A stretch of DNA of 64,000 nt. It comes from Pseudooceanicola pacificus. Lineage in GTDB: Bacteria > Pseudomonadota > Alphaproteobacteria > Rhodobacterales > Rhodobacteraceae. Location: contig NZ_WNXQ01000006.1 in NCBI RefSeq assembly GCF_009789075.1, positions 1 through 64,000 of the forward strand, given 5' to 3'. This document shows positions 8,811 through 17,878 of this stretch, piece after piece (positions within the stretch are counted from its first letter, which is position 1; every line of letters starts with the position of its first letter). The position numbers and the translations under genes were made by a program. Under the pieces are notes generated by a model, which was not told the origin of the DNA, did not search any database, and saw nothing but the letters and a program-made list of their open reading frames with translations.

Positions 8811-9839
8811 ATGGCAAGGGCACCTGACACCCTGAACAAGCGGGCCACGGTCAAGGATGTCGCCCGGGTCGCGGGCGTGTCCGCAGGCACCGTATCCAAT
8901 GCGCTGAGCGGCAAACGCCGGGTCGATTCGCAGACCCAGGCCCGGATCACCGCGGCGATCGAGCAGTTGGGCTATGTCCCGAACCTCGCCGCCCGTGGCA
9001 TGCGCACCGGGCGCGCGGGAACCATCGCGATCTTTTCGTCAATGCCGATTGCCGTTGCGGGCGGGCAGTCGCGCCTTGGCTTCCTGATGGAAATCGCGGC
9101 CTCGGCCGCCGAGTCGGCGATGCAGAACAACCTCGCGCTCCTGTTGATCCCGCCGATCGCGGATCCGGCCACGGCGCTTGGCACCATCGGGTTCGACGGT
9201 GCGATCCTGGTCGAACCCTCGGCTGACGATCCCTATCGCGCGCTGCTGGCCGCGCGGGGTGTGCCCACGGTGCTGATCGGCCCGGCGGCGGGCATGTCCG
9301 ACCCCTCGGTGACCCTGGACTATCGCCAGATGGCCACCCTGCTCTTCGATCATCTGGTCGAGCTCGGCGCCCGGCGCATTCCTCTGGTCATCGGACAAAG
9401 CGCCCGCGCCTCGAACCTGGCGTTCCGCGAGGTCTATCGGGAACGCTGCGCCACGCTGGGCCTGACGCCAGAGATCATCGCCCTGCCCGAAGCCGATGGA
9501 GAGATCGGCGCCGAGCGGGCCATTGACGCGCATATCGCCAATGGCGGCGCGCCGGACGGTATTCTGGTGCCCATCGACGCAATGGCAACGGGGGTGATGT
9601 CGGCCCTGCGCACGCGCGGGTTGTCGGTGCCGGGCGCGGTGAAGGTCGCGACCCGGTACGATGGCCTGCGCGCCCGCAGCGAAACGCCGCCCCTGACCGC
9701 GCTCAACCTGCATCTGGACGAGGTCGCCGACCTGGCCACCCGCCTGCTGGTCGAAAGGATCGAGGCCGGGTCGGACACATCCGACGTCAAGGCCCCCGAT
9801 CCCGAGCTGCTCGCCCGGGGGTCCACCCTGGCTGGCTGA
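8811..9839 (+). CDS. LacI-family transcriptional regulator of the ASST/ABC operon
   Basis: 342 aa from ATG 8811. The N-terminal HTH reads ATVKDVARVAGVSAGTVSNALSGKRRV (about 11-37), followed by a hinge (LGYVPNLAARGMRTGRAG) and a periplasmic-binding-protein-like effector domain. In-frame codons upstream to 8697 would overlap the O2 operator and lack homology to the family start. It probably represses the divergent sulfur-compound operon and itself through O1/O2; the effector would be the imported compound or a product (inference). Confidence 0.9.
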   Translation: MARAPDTLNKRATVKDVARVAGVSAGTVSNALSGKRRVDSQTQARITAAIEQLGYVPNLAARGMRTGRAGTIAIFSSMPIAVAGGQSRLGFLMEIAASAAESAMQNNLALLLIPPIADPATALGTIGFDGAILVEPSADDPYRALLAARGVPTVLIGPAAGMSDPSVTLDYRQMATLLFDHLVELGARRIPLVIGQSARASNLAFREVYRERCATLGLTPEIIALPEADGEIGAERAIDAHIANGGAPDGILVPIDAMATGVMSALRTRGLSVPGAVKVATRYDGLRARSETPPLTALNLHLDEVADLATRLLVERIEAGSDTSDVKAPDPELLARGSTLAG

Positions 9840-9882
9840 GAGCGGCAGCCCTTGGTTACGCGGCCCGCTGCCCCGGCGCGCC

Positions 9883-9899
9883 CGGGACAGCCCGTCCCG
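9883..9899. terminator. Small inverted repeat between convergent lacI-type and matB genes
   Basis: CGGGAC-AGCCC-GTCCCG is a perfect 6-bp stem abutting the matB stop codon; GGCAGC/GCTGCC arms also occur in the same 60-bp gap. It could end transcription from either side, but there is no U-tract. Confidence 0.35.
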
Positions 9900-11405
9900 T
9901 CACGCCTTGAACATGGCCCCGTACCTGTCGCGCAGCAGGTTCTTTTGCACCTTGCCCATGGTGTTGCGCGGCAGATCGGGCAGGATCTCGATGGCCTTGG
10001 GCTGCTTGAACTTCGCCAGCCGGGGCGCAATCCCGGCGCGGACGGCATCCGGGTCGATCCGCGCGCCGGGACGCGGGACAAGCACCGCGACCACGCCTTC
10101 GCCGAAATCCGGATGCGGCACGCCGATCACCGCGCTTTCCAGCACATCCGCCTGTTCGTCGAGGATCAGCTCGATCTCCTTGGGATAGATGTTGTACCCG
10201 CCCGAGATGATCAGATCCTTGGCCCGCCCGACGATATGGACATAGCCGTCCTCGTCTATCAGGCCGATGTCGCCGGTGATGAAGAAACCGTCCTCGCGCA
10301 GTTCGGCGGCCGTCTTCTCGGGCATCCGCCAATAGCCCTGGAACACGTTCGGCCCGCGCACCTCGATGATCCCGGCCGCGCCGTCGGCAAGGGTCGCGCC
10401 GGTGTCGGGATCGGTGATCTTGAGCTCCACCCCCGGCAGGGGGAAGCCGACAGTGCCGGCCCGCCGCTCCCCGTCATAGGGGTTCGAGGTGTTCATGTTC
10501 GTCTCGGTCATGCCATAGCGTTCGAGGATGCGATGCCCGGTGCGGGACTCGAACTCGCGGTGCGTCTCGGCCAGAAGCGGGGCGGAGCCGGAGGTGAAGA
10601 GCCGCATGCCCTTGGTCAGTTCCGAGGTGAAGCGCTCGTCGGACAGCAGCCGGGTGTAGAAGGTCGGCACCCCCATCATCGAGGTCGCCTCGGGCAGCCA
10701 GCGGATGACGTTGTCGGCGTCGAACCTGGGCAGGAAGATCATCGACCCGCCCGAGGCCAGCACAACGTTGGTCGCCACGAACAGGCCATGCGTGTGAAAG
10801 ATCGGCAGGGCGTGCAGCAGGACATCATCGGCCCCGAAGCGCCAGAGCTCGGCCAGGGTGAGGGCATTGGACAGCAGATTGGCCTGGCTGAGCATCGCCC
10901 CCTTCGACCGGCCGGTGGTGCCCGAGGTATAAAGCAGCGCCGCCAGATCGTCGGGCCCCCGCTCTGCCGGCACAAAGGGATGATCCCCGGCGGCGCGGTC
11001 GCTCAGGCTGCCCTGCCCCTCCGCATCCAGCGTCAGGACCGGCACGCCGCCCGCGATCCGCGCGACCGTCCCGGCGGCGGCGGGTCCGCAGATCACGGCC
11101 CCGGCCTCGCTGTCGCCGATGAAATATTCCAGCTCATCGGCGGTATAGGCGGTGTTGAGCGGCAGGAAGACGATCCCGGCCATCACGCAGGCGGCGTAGA
11201 GGGCCAGCGCCTGGGGGGATTTTTCGACCTGCACCGCCAGCCGGTCGCCGGGCACAAGGCCCAGCGAGGCAAGCGCCCCGGCCTGCCGTTCGGCCATTCG
11301 AAAAAACGCCGCCCCGGACAGGGTTGTGCCATCCGGCAGGGTCAGAAAGGTGTCGTAGCGCTCCGCAAGCGGCGCGATCAGGCTGTCGTGCAGCGGGTTG
11401 GCCAT
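9900..11405 (-). CDS. matB: Malonyl-CoA synthetase
   Basis: 501 aa acyl-AMP ligase that makes malonyl-CoA from malonate, ATP and CoA. The P-loop YTSGTTGRSKG lies at about 159-169, the adenylation motif is RYGMTETNMNTSNPY, the hinge is GRAKDLIISGGYNIYPKEIE, and the C-terminal catalytic lysine lies in the NTMGKVQKN stretch. Length and the short C-terminus match MatB of rhizobia and Rhodopseudomonas. Last gene of the matPQMAB operon, 11 nt after matA, so uptake, activation and decarboxylation are encoded together. Confidence 0.93.
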   Translation of the reverse strand: MANPLHDSLIAPLAERYDTFLTLPDGTTLSGAAFFRMAERQAGALASLGLVPGDRLAVQVEKSPQALALYAACVMAGIVFLPLNTAYTADELEYFIGDSEAGAVICGPAAAGTVARIAGGVPVLTLDAEGQGSLSDRAAGDHPFVPAERGPDDLAALLYTSGTTGRSKGAMLSQANLLSNALTLAELWRFGADDVLLHALPIFHTHGLFVATNVVLASGGSMIFLPRFDADNVIRWLPEATSMMGVPTFYTRLLSDERFTSELTKGMRLFTSGSAPLLAETHREFESRTGHRILERYGMTETNMNTSNPYDGERRAGTVGFPLPGVELKITDPDTGATLADGAAGIIEVRGPNVFQGYWRMPEKTAAELREDGFFITGDIGLIDEDGYVHIVGRAKDLIISGGYNIYPKEIELILDEQADVLESAVIGVPHPDFGEGVVAVLVPRPGARIDPDAVRAGIAPRLAKFKQPKAIEILPDLPRNTMGKVQKNLLRDRYGAMFKA

Positions 11406-11416
11406 GTCTTGTTCCC

Positions 11417-12658
11417 TCAGGCGGCAGCCTTGGCGCGCAACAGGGCGCGCACCTCTTTCGAGGCGACGACTTCCTTGTCGCCGGCAAAGCGTTCGTGGTT
11501 TTCGGCAAAGGTTTCGGGATCGTATCGGTAATTCACCATCGCACCCGCGCTTTCGGCCATGCCCTTGTCCGAGGTATCGGCGCCGACATGCACCGCATGC
11601 ACATGGGCGCCGTTGCCCAGATGGAAGCGGGACACAGGGTCAAAGGGCATCCCGTCGCCCCGCTTGGCAGTCAGCAGGAAGCGCGCGGTTGTTGCCCTGA
11701 GGGCCTCGTCGTCCAGGCTGGCGGGGTCGATGCCCTCTTCCTTCATCCATTTCGTCAGGGTCGGGATGGGCGAAAGGGTCACGAAGGTGGTGATGTCGGG
11801 CAGTTCCGATTTCAGATCCTCGGACACCTGCTTGATCAGCGAATTGCCGAAGGAAATGCCCGCCAGCCCCGCCTGGCAGTTCGAGATCGAATAGAAGACG
11901 GCGGTGTCGGCTTCCTCGGCGGACAGGGGCGCGCGGTCCTCGGCCAGCAGCTTCTGGACCGATCCGGGAATGCCCCGGGTCAGCGCCACCTCGACAAAGA
12001 TCAGCGGCTCGTCCGGCATGGCGGGGTGGAAGAAGGCAAAGCAGCGGCGGTCCTCCGGTTCGACCCGGCGGCGCAGGTCGTCCCAGCTGTCGATGGCATG
12101 CACCGCCTCGTAGGCGATGATCTTTTCCAGGATCGCCGCGGGGCTTTCCCAGGAAATCGGGCGCAGGACAAGGAAGCCGCGGTTGAACCACGAGGTGAAG
12201 AGATGCTGGAAATCCAGGTCGATCCGGGCGCGCGCATCCTTGCGCGGGATCAGGCGCAGCAGATCGGCGCGCATCGCCACCAGCTGCGGCGTCGCCCCGG
12301 GCACCCGGTTCAGGCGGCGGGCCAGTTCTTGCCGGGCCGGTTCGGCGGCGGCAAGGAAGCGTGCGTAATTCGCCGGGTTCGGGTCGGCCTCGAAGGCGTC
12401 GATCGCCGCGCGCACCTGATCCGGAGAGATGCCCAGATCGCCCGCAAGATGGTCGAAGAAGGCGATCTTGCCCGCGTCATCCAGCTTGCCGAAGCGGTCG
12501 AGGATATGCGCCGCCGCGGTCATCCCCGAGATCTCGCCGCTGGTCGACAGCAGGTCCTGGATCAGCCCCTCGGTCGACCGGGCCGACGGCGGCGGCGGCA
12601 GGGCCTTGCGGGTCTGGCGGGCAAAGATGGTGGCGAGAACGTCGGACAGGATACTCAC
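11417..12658 (-). CDS. matA: Malonyl-CoA decarboxylase
   Basis: 413 aa from a GTG whose GTGA overlaps the matM stop. It converts malonyl-CoA to acetyl-CoA and CO2. The N-terminal helical domain is followed by the acetyltransferase-like catalytic domain: the SNCQAGLAGISFGNSLIKQV region holds the conserved Ser, and FHLGNGAHVHAVHVGAD holds the conserved His. The family ends close to here, so the gene looks intact. An upstream extension in the same frame has no homology and lies inside matM. Confidence 0.92.
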   Translation of the reverse strand: MSILSDVLATIFARQTRKALPPPPSARSTEGLIQDLLSTSGEISGMTAAAHILDRFGKLDDAGKIAFFDHLAGDLGISPDQVRAAIDAFEADPNPANYARFLAAAEPARQELARRLNRVPGATPQLVAMRADLLRLIPRKDARARIDLDFQHLFTSWFNRGFLVLRPISWESPAAILEKIIAYEAVHAIDSWDDLRRRVEPEDRRCFAFFHPAMPDEPLIFVEVALTRGIPGSVQKLLAEDRAPLSAEEADTAVFYSISNCQAGLAGISFGNSLIKQVSEDLKSELPDITTFVTLSPIPTLTKWMKEEGIDPASLDDEALRATTARFLLTAKRGDGMPFDPVSRFHLGNGAHVHAVHVGADTSDKGMAESAGAMVNYRYDPETFAENHERFAGDKEVVASKEVRALLRAKAAA

Positions 12659-13974
12659 AGGGCGACTCCCATGACAGCGGTTGGCAACCAGGTGGCGATG
12701 CCGGGAAAGGCGCACAGGATCACGATGGCCAGGATCATGCAGCCCACGAAAGGCAGCGAACCGACCAGGATCTGGCGCAGCGTGATGTCGGGCGCGATGC
12801 CGTTGATCACATAGAGGTTCAGACCCACCGGCGGCGTGATCAGCCCGATCTCCATGTTGATCGTCAGGATGACGGCAAACCAGTAGGGATCGAACCCCGC
12901 CGAGGTGATGATCGGCAGCAGGATCGGCGCCGACATCAGGATCACCGCCACCGGCGGCAGGAAGAAGCCGGCGACCAGCAGGAAGAGGTTGATGATCGCC
13001 ATCAGCACCCACCGGTTCACGTCAAGCGCGGCGATCCACTGCGCCACCGACTGGGTGACGAGGAGCGAGGACAGCATGAAGCTGAACACCCCCGCCGCGC
13101 CGATGATGAACAGGATCATCACCGACTCGCGGGTGGAATCCTTGAGCACCAGCCAGAGCTCGCGGTGCGAGACCATGCGGTAGATCACCATCGCCGCGAC
13201 GATGCACAGCAGCGCGCCCACGGCGGCGGTTTCCGACGGCGTCGCGATGCCGCCGTAAAGCGCCACCAGCACGCCGACGATGATCAGCAGGAAGGGCACG
13301 ACACGGGGCAGGATCTCGATCTTCTGGCGCCAGGTGTAGCGCACCCCGGACAGCGCCGTGGCCGCCGCCCCCCGCCGCCAGGTGTCAAAGATCGCCCAGG
13401 CGATGAACAGCACCACGAGCAGAACGCCCGGCATGACGCCCGCAAGGAACAGCCGCCCGATCGAGGTTTCGGTTGCAATCCCGTAGACGATCATCGTGAC
13501 CGAGGGCGGGATCAGGATGCCCAGCGTGCCGCCCGCCGCGATGGACCCGGCGGCGACCTCGGCCGGATAGCCGCGGCGGCGCATCTCGGGGATGCCCATC
13601 TTGCCGATGGCCGCGCAGGTCGCCGGAGAGGATCCCGACATGGCCGCGAACAGGCCGCAGGCCCCCAGGTTCGACACGACCAGCCCGCCCGGCACCCGGG
13701 TCAGCCAGCGCTCCAGCGCCTCGTAGAGGTCCGGCCCGGCCCGGGTCGAGGCGATGGCAGAGCCCATGATGATGAACATCGGGATCGACAGCAGCGCGAA
13801 AGAGTTGAGCTCGGCATAGAACAGCTCGGGCAGTGCCTCCAGCGAGCGCGGGCCGTCAAAGATCAGCAGGAAGAGCGTGGCCACCAGCAAAAGACCGATG
13901 GCGACGGAGACGCCGGAAAAGAGCACCAGCACAGTGGCCACGGCAATGGCCAGTCCGATCAGAAGAGGATCCAT
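12655..13974 (-). CDS. matM: TRAP transporter large permease, malonate type
   Basis: 439 aa DctM-type subunit with about 12 transmembrane segments, containing GSSPATCAAIGKMGIPEM and GGTLGILIPPSVTMIVYGI, both hallmarks of the family. It carries substrate across the inner membrane with Na+ coupling. ATG 13974 overlaps the stop of matQ by one base (TGATG). Operon context with matA/matB matches the matPQMAB malonate system described in Sinorhizobium meliloti. Confidence 0.92.
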   Translation of the reverse strand: MDPLLIGLAIAVATVLVLFSGVSVAIGLLLVATLFLLIFDGPRSLEALPELFYAELNSFALLSIPMFIIMGSAIASTRAGPDLYEALERWLTRVPGGLVVSNLGACGLFAAMSGSSPATCAAIGKMGIPEMRRRGYPAEVAAGSIAAGGTLGILIPPSVTMIVYGIATETSIGRLFLAGVMPGVLLVVLFIAWAIFDTWRRGAAATALSGVRYTWRQKIEILPRVVPFLLIIVGVLVALYGGIATPSETAAVGALLCIVAAMVIYRMVSHRELWLVLKDSTRESVMILFIIGAAGVFSFMLSSLLVTQSVAQWIAALDVNRWVLMAIINLFLLVAGFFLPPVAVILMSAPILLPIITSAGFDPYWFAVILTINMEIGLITPPVGLNLYVINGIAPDITLRQILVGSLPFVGCMILAIVILCAFPGIATWLPTAVMGVAL

Positions 13975-14546
13975 CAGTCTAGGCTTTCTTCGGGATGCGG
14001 GATCGGCAGCGCCTGCGGCGGGGCAAAGGCCGCCAGCCAGAGGTCTGCCAGCAGTTGCAGCAGATAGAGGCCAAACCCCAGGGGAATGCAGAGGTAGGTG
14101 ATCCAGAGCGGGAATTTCCACACGGATTCGGATTTCCAGTTCCTCGACCAGGCCAGTTCGAACATGTGCCAGCCGTACCAGAGCATGGCGGCGGCCATTG
14201 CGATGGTCAGCGCCATCACGATCACGGCCAGAACCCGCCGCGCCCCGACCGGCAGCAAGCCCGGCAGCAGGTCGACACCGACATGTCCGCGCAGTTTCTG
14301 CACATAGGACAGGCCCAGCAGGGTGGCGCCGATGACAAGGTAGATCACGGCCTCTGTCTGCCAGATGGTCGACTGGCCCAGGACCGAACGGACAAAGATC
14401 ATGTGGCAGGTGACCAGCACCGCCGCGAGGATCATGAAGGCCGCCATGACGCCGAAGGCCGTCGAGACCGCCGCCAGCACGCGAAGCACCAGCGGCGGCC
14501 GATAGCCGGCGCCCGCCGGCGATATGTCGGCGGGCATATGGGTCAT
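13974..14546 (-). CDS. matQ: TRAP transporter small permease, malonate type
   Basis: 190 aa DctQ-type subunit with four transmembrane helices and the usual EAVIYLVIGATLLG and HVGVDLLPGLL segments. It overlaps matP by 4 nt. It partners MatM in the membrane. Confidence 0.9.
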   Translation of the reverse strand: MTHMPADISPAGAGYRPPLVLRVLAAVSTAFGVMAAFMILAAVLVTCHMIFVRSVLGQSTIWQTEAVIYLVIGATLLGLSYVQKLRGHVGVDLLPGLLPVGARRVLAVIVMALTIAMAAAMLWYGWHMFELAWSRNWKSESVWKFPLWITYLCIPLGFGLYLLQLLADLWLAAFAPPQALPIPHPEESLD

Positions 14547-15520
14547 TGCACGCTCAGCGCCATGTCGAGCAGTTCCTGCCCGTTCGGCGTGTCCTTGACG
14601 AAGGTCGGGTAGGACGTCGTCTTGGCCAGGTCACGCCATGCGTCGAAATCGGCCTGGGTCATCTCGGCGATTTCCACACCCGCATCGGCAAAGGCCTTGG
14701 TGGTGATCGCGTCGCCTTCCTTGGCCTTTTCCAGATACCAGGCTTCGGCCTTGGCCGAGGCATCCATCAGCGCCTTCTGCTGCGCCTCGCTCAGACCGTC
14801 AAAGGTGGTCTTGTTGATCAGCAGCGGCTGATACATGAACCACAGCGCGGTTTCGCCCGCCGGGGTGTAGCATTTCAGCTGTTCATAGAGACGATAGCTG
14901 AGGAAGCTTTCGGACGAGGTGTTGGTCGCGTCCAGAACGCCGGTCTGCAGCGCCGGGTAGATCTCGGAAGACGCCATCGAACTGATCGAGGCCCCTGCCC
15001 CGGCCAGCATCTCCTCGAAGGCCGATCCGGCGGCACGGATGGTCACGCCCTTCACGTCCTCGGGCTTGGTGATGCAGCCCTTGTTCGACCCGAATCCGCC
15101 GGCAAGATAGCCGTGCACCAGGGTCTTCACATCGTCGCCGTTCATGATCTCCTCGATCTTCGCCATGAAGGGCGAGGCCGAGAGACGCGCGGCATGGTCG
15201 TGGTTCTTCACCAGCCCCGGCATCAGGGTCAGGTTATAGGCCGGCTGCTGGCCACCCGCGTAAGACAGCGGCAGGACCGTCATGTCGAGCTGCCCGCGCG
15301 ACAGCGGCGTATACTGCTCGCGTGCCTTGAACAGCGTCTGGTTCGGGTAGATCTGGATCTCGAGATCGACATTGGCCGCCTTGACCTCGTCGGCCACCAT
15401 CTGCGCGACCTGGTGGCGGACATCGCTGTCGGACCACTGGTGAGACAGCTTCAGGGTCTCGGCACCTGCCGCACCCGCGAAAACTGCGGCGAGAGCGCTC
15501 GCCGCGAGTAGATGTTTCAT
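14543..15520 (-). CDS. matP: TRAP transporter substrate-binding protein, malonate type
   Basis: 325 aa DctP-type periplasmic binding protein. Signal peptide at about 1-21 (cleavage near GAA-GAE). Start ATG 15520 has a strong Shine-Dalgarno GGGAGGA at the right distance; an in-frame ATG at 15556 lacks one. The family arginine that binds the substrate carboxylate should lie in the VTIRAAGSAFEEM stretch. First gene of matPQMAB. Confidence 0.92.
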   Translation of the reverse strand: MKHLLAASALAAVFAGAAGAETLKLSHQWSDSDVRHQVAQMVADEVKAANVDLEIQIYPNQTLFKAREQYTPLSRGQLDMTVLPLSYAGGQQPAYNLTLMPGLVKNHDHAARLSASPFMAKIEEIMNGDDVKTLVHGYLAGGFGSNKGCITKPEDVKGVTIRAAGSAFEEMLAGAGASISSMASSEIYPALQTGVLDATNTSSESFLSYRLYEQLKCYTPAGETALWFMYQPLLINKTTFDGLSEAQQKALMDASAKAEAWYLEKAKEGDAITTKAFADAGVEIAEMTQADFDAWRDLAKTTSYPTFVKDTPNGQELLDMALSVQ

Positions 15521-15600
15521 TGATTTTCCTCCCATGGCCGTCCCTTTCCGGAACAACTATGGGGCCAGAAAACAAGTTGTTGCGTACTCTGTCAACCATC

Positions 15601-15608
15601 TTGTATAC
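15601..15608. promoter_or_regulatory. Putative GntR/FCD operator TTGTATAC
   Basis: TTGTATAC lies 7 nt upstream of the GntR-family start and 81 nt upstream of matP. TNGTATACNA is the usual type of operator for FadR/VanR-subgroup GntR proteins, so autoregulation together with control of the mat operon is likely but unproven. Confidence 0.5.
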
Positions 15609-15615
15609 GAAAAAC

Positions 15616-16308
15616 ATGAGATCGCATTCCAGAATCCAGGAGTCCGCCGAGGGCCGCAGCCGTTCCGACAGGATCGCGGCCCTGTTGGAAGAGCAGATCC
15701 TGACCGGCCGATTCGCGCCCGGCACCCGGCTGGACGAGGCCTCTCTCGCCGAAGAGCACGCGGTGTCGCGCACGCCGATCCGCGAAGCCTTCCAGCGGCT
15801 GGCCCAGGCCGGGCTGGTCGAACATGCGCCCCGCCGCGGTGTCTTTGTCCGGCAGGCCACGCCTGTCGAGATCATGGAGATGTTCGAGGTCATGGCCGAG
15901 ATCGAGGCGGTCTGCGGCCGCCTGGCCGCCCTGCGCAGCACCGAGGCCGAGCTTGATGCCCTGCGTCGCGCCAATGCCGCCTGCCGCCTTGCGCTCGAAG
16001 ACGGGGATGCCGATCGCTATTACGATCAGAACGGAACCTTTCATCACCTGATCTATGCCCAGTCCGGCAACCGGTTCCTGGAACAGGAAGCCATGCGCCT
16101 GCACCGCCGCCTGAAACCCTACCGCCGGATGCAGCTGCATCTGCGCGGTCGGCTGGCGCAGTCGATGGCCGAACACGAAGCGATCGTGGACGCGATCGCC
16201 GCGGGCGACGGCACCCGGGCGTCGGGCCTGTTGCGCGACCACGTCGCGGTGCAGGGCGAGAAGTTCCACCACCTGCTGTCCCAACTGCGTCTGGTGCCCC
16301 AGAGCTGA
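15616..16308 (+). CDS. matR: GntR-family (FCD) regulator of malonate operon
   Basis: 230 aa. Winged HTH at about 15-80 (LDEASLAEEHAVSRTPIREAFQRLAQAGLVE) then an all-helical FCD domain whose metal/ligand residues appear in DQNGTFHHLI, AEHEAIVDAI and LLRDHV. It is divergent from matP, as matR is in rhizobia. ATG 15616 was chosen because it begins just before the HTH and directly follows the operator; longer starts would run through the promoter. Malonate or malonyl-CoA as effector is inference from context. Confidence 0.88.
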   Translation: MRSHSRIQESAEGRSRSDRIAALLEEQILTGRFAPGTRLDEASLAEEHAVSRTPIREAFQRLAQAGLVEHAPRRGVFVRQATPVEIMEMFEVMAEIEAVCGRLAALRSTEAELDALRRANAACRLALEDGDADRYYDQNGTFHHLIYAQSGNRFLEQEAMRLHRRLKPYRRMQLHLRGRLAQSMAEHEAIVDAIAAGDGTRASGLLRDHVAVQGEKFHHLLSQLRLVPQS

Positions 16309-16310
16309 GG

Positions 16311-16344
16311 CGCGCGGATCCGGGGACCCGGATGCCGACGCGCG
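16311..16344 (+). terminator. Long GC hairpin after the GntR gene
   Basis: Starting 2 nt after the stop, CGCGCGG-ATCCGGG-GA-CCCGGAT-GCCGACGCGCG folds into an imperfect stem of about 14 bp. No clear U-tract. The rest of the gap to 16533 shows no gene. Confidence 0.45.
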
Positions 16345-16533
16345 CCCGCGCTGGCCCGGGCCTCATCCCCGGCGCGGCAGCCGATCACGCCGCGATCTGC
16401 CGGGAGGGGGCACGCCACTGCGGCCCCGGCGCGCACACCGGTTGCAACGGGATATCGCGCGCCCCTCTCACCGGGGCGGCGATATTTCTGACATGCCGGC
16501 GCTCAAGGCACCGGTCCGGCTGGGCTCACACCG

Positions 16534-17646
16534 TCACGACCAGGGCGTGACGAGGTATTTCTCTCCCGTCTTCATCGCGCGGTAGTCGGTGACGGCCTCC
16601 TTGGTCAGCATCTCTTCGAGGTTGACGCGGGTCTTGTAATGGCTGGCGAAGGTCGTCGTCAGGTTGTCCAGCACGCGCTTGCGCATCCGGGCCACGGTCT
16701 CGGCGCCGGCGGACTGGAGGAACGGGAACAGCAGCCAGCCCGACAGGGTCCAGCCAAAGCCGTAGCTGGGCGACAGCATCGTGATGCCGGTGTCCAGACG
16801 CCCGTAGATGAACATCCGTTTCCGCTGGGTCGAACCATAGCGCGAATATTCGGTCATCCGGGTCACCGCGACCTGCTCCATCGCCTTGAAGGCCGTGTCG
16901 ACCGATTTGCCGCCGCCAATCGGATCGAAGCCGTAGAAGGCGCCGGTATCCTCGATGGCCGAGCGCAGGCGGCTCATGAAGTCGTCGGTCGAGGAATTGA
17001 CCACATGGGTGGAGCCAAGCGCCGTGAGCAGGTCCGCCTGACTGTCCTTGCGCACGATGTTGACCAGCCCGATGCCGTCCTCCTTGCAGATGCGCGTCAG
17101 CATCTGCCCCAGGTTCGAGGCGCCCACCGTGTGCAGGATCGCGTCCTGCCCGTCCATCCGGGCGTTTTCGACAAAGCCCAGGGCGGTCATCGGATTGACA
17201 AAGGCGCTGGCCCCGTCCTCGGCCGAATGATCGCCCAGAGGCAGGCAGGACGACGCATCGGCAAAGCAGTACTGGCTGTAGGCATTGCCCGGAACGCAGG
17301 CGACCCGCTGCCCCACCAGCGCCTTGGCCGCGTCGCTGTCACCGGCGGCGACCACCGTGCCCGCGCCCTCGTTCCCGGCGGGCAGCTTCATGCCGTGGCG
17401 CGCCTTGGAGCCGGTGTTGAAGGGCTCGGGCACCGTCGCGACGAACTTCCCGGCGGAGTAGCTGGCATTTTCCAGGTCGGCCGCGCCGGCCAGGATGGCC
17501 AGGTCCGACGGGTTGATCGGCGCCGCCTCCATCTTCACCAGCACCTGGTTGCCGGTCGGATCGGGAAAGGTGACATCCTCGATCGCGACGGTCAGTGTTC
17601 CGTTGGCGTCCAGTGTCGTGAACAGTTGCTTGCCGGTGGTGGCCAT
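16534..17646 (-). CDS. MDR-superfamily NAD(P)H-dependent oxidoreductase, zinc-free quinone-reductase type
   Basis: 370 aa. GroES-like N-terminal half with APINPSDLAILAG and PAGNEGAGTVVAAG, then a Rossmann half with HTVGASNLGQMLTRICKEDG. The catalytic and structural zinc cysteine sets of alcohol dehydrogenases are absent, which fits the quinone oxidoreductase/enoyl reductase side of the MDR family. Single gene, flanked by gaps of 225 and 232 bp, so probably transcribed alone. Substrate unknown. Confidence 0.8.
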   Translation of the reverse strand: MATTGKQLFTTLDANGTLTVAIEDVTFPDPTGNQVLVKMEAAPINPSDLAILAGAADLENASYSAGKFVATVPEPFNTGSKARHGMKLPAGNEGAGTVVAAGDSDAAKALVGQRVACVPGNAYSQYCFADASSCLPLGDHSAEDGASAFVNPMTALGFVENARMDGQDAILHTVGASNLGQMLTRICKEDGIGLVNIVRKDSQADLLTALGSTHVVNSSTDDFMSRLRSAIEDTGAFYGFDPIGGGKSVDTAFKAMEQVAVTRMTEYSRYGSTQRKRMFIYGRLDTGITMLSPSYGFGWTLSGWLLFPFLQSAGAETVARMRKRVLDNLTTTFASHYKTRVNLEEMLTKEAVTDYRAMKTGEKYLVTPWS

Positions 17647-17845
17647 CGCGGGATCTCCAGTTGTTGGTGTCTAGATGTCAGGACCCATGTGCCGGACCCG
17701 GGGCCCAGAGCAGGCTCGCGGCACAGGTCGCGCCAACATTGCATCAGACGAACCGATAGCGCCAAGGGCGCGGCCTGAAAAGATCACGCACGTGCTGCCC
17801 TTACGTCCGGGCGGGCAGACCGCGATATGCATGGGGCCCTTGCCC

Positions 17846-17868
17846 CTGCGGCCATGTCCCGGCCGCAG
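17846..17868 (-). terminator. Hairpin after the polyamine-type ABC operon
   Basis: A perfect 8-bp stem CTGCGGCC / GGCCGCAG with a 7-nt loop lies 10 nt past the end of the last permease gene. No U-tract. The remaining 17647-17845 interval shows no gene; it includes the promoter side of the MDR gene. Confidence 0.5.
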
Positions 17869-17878
17869 GTACGGATGG

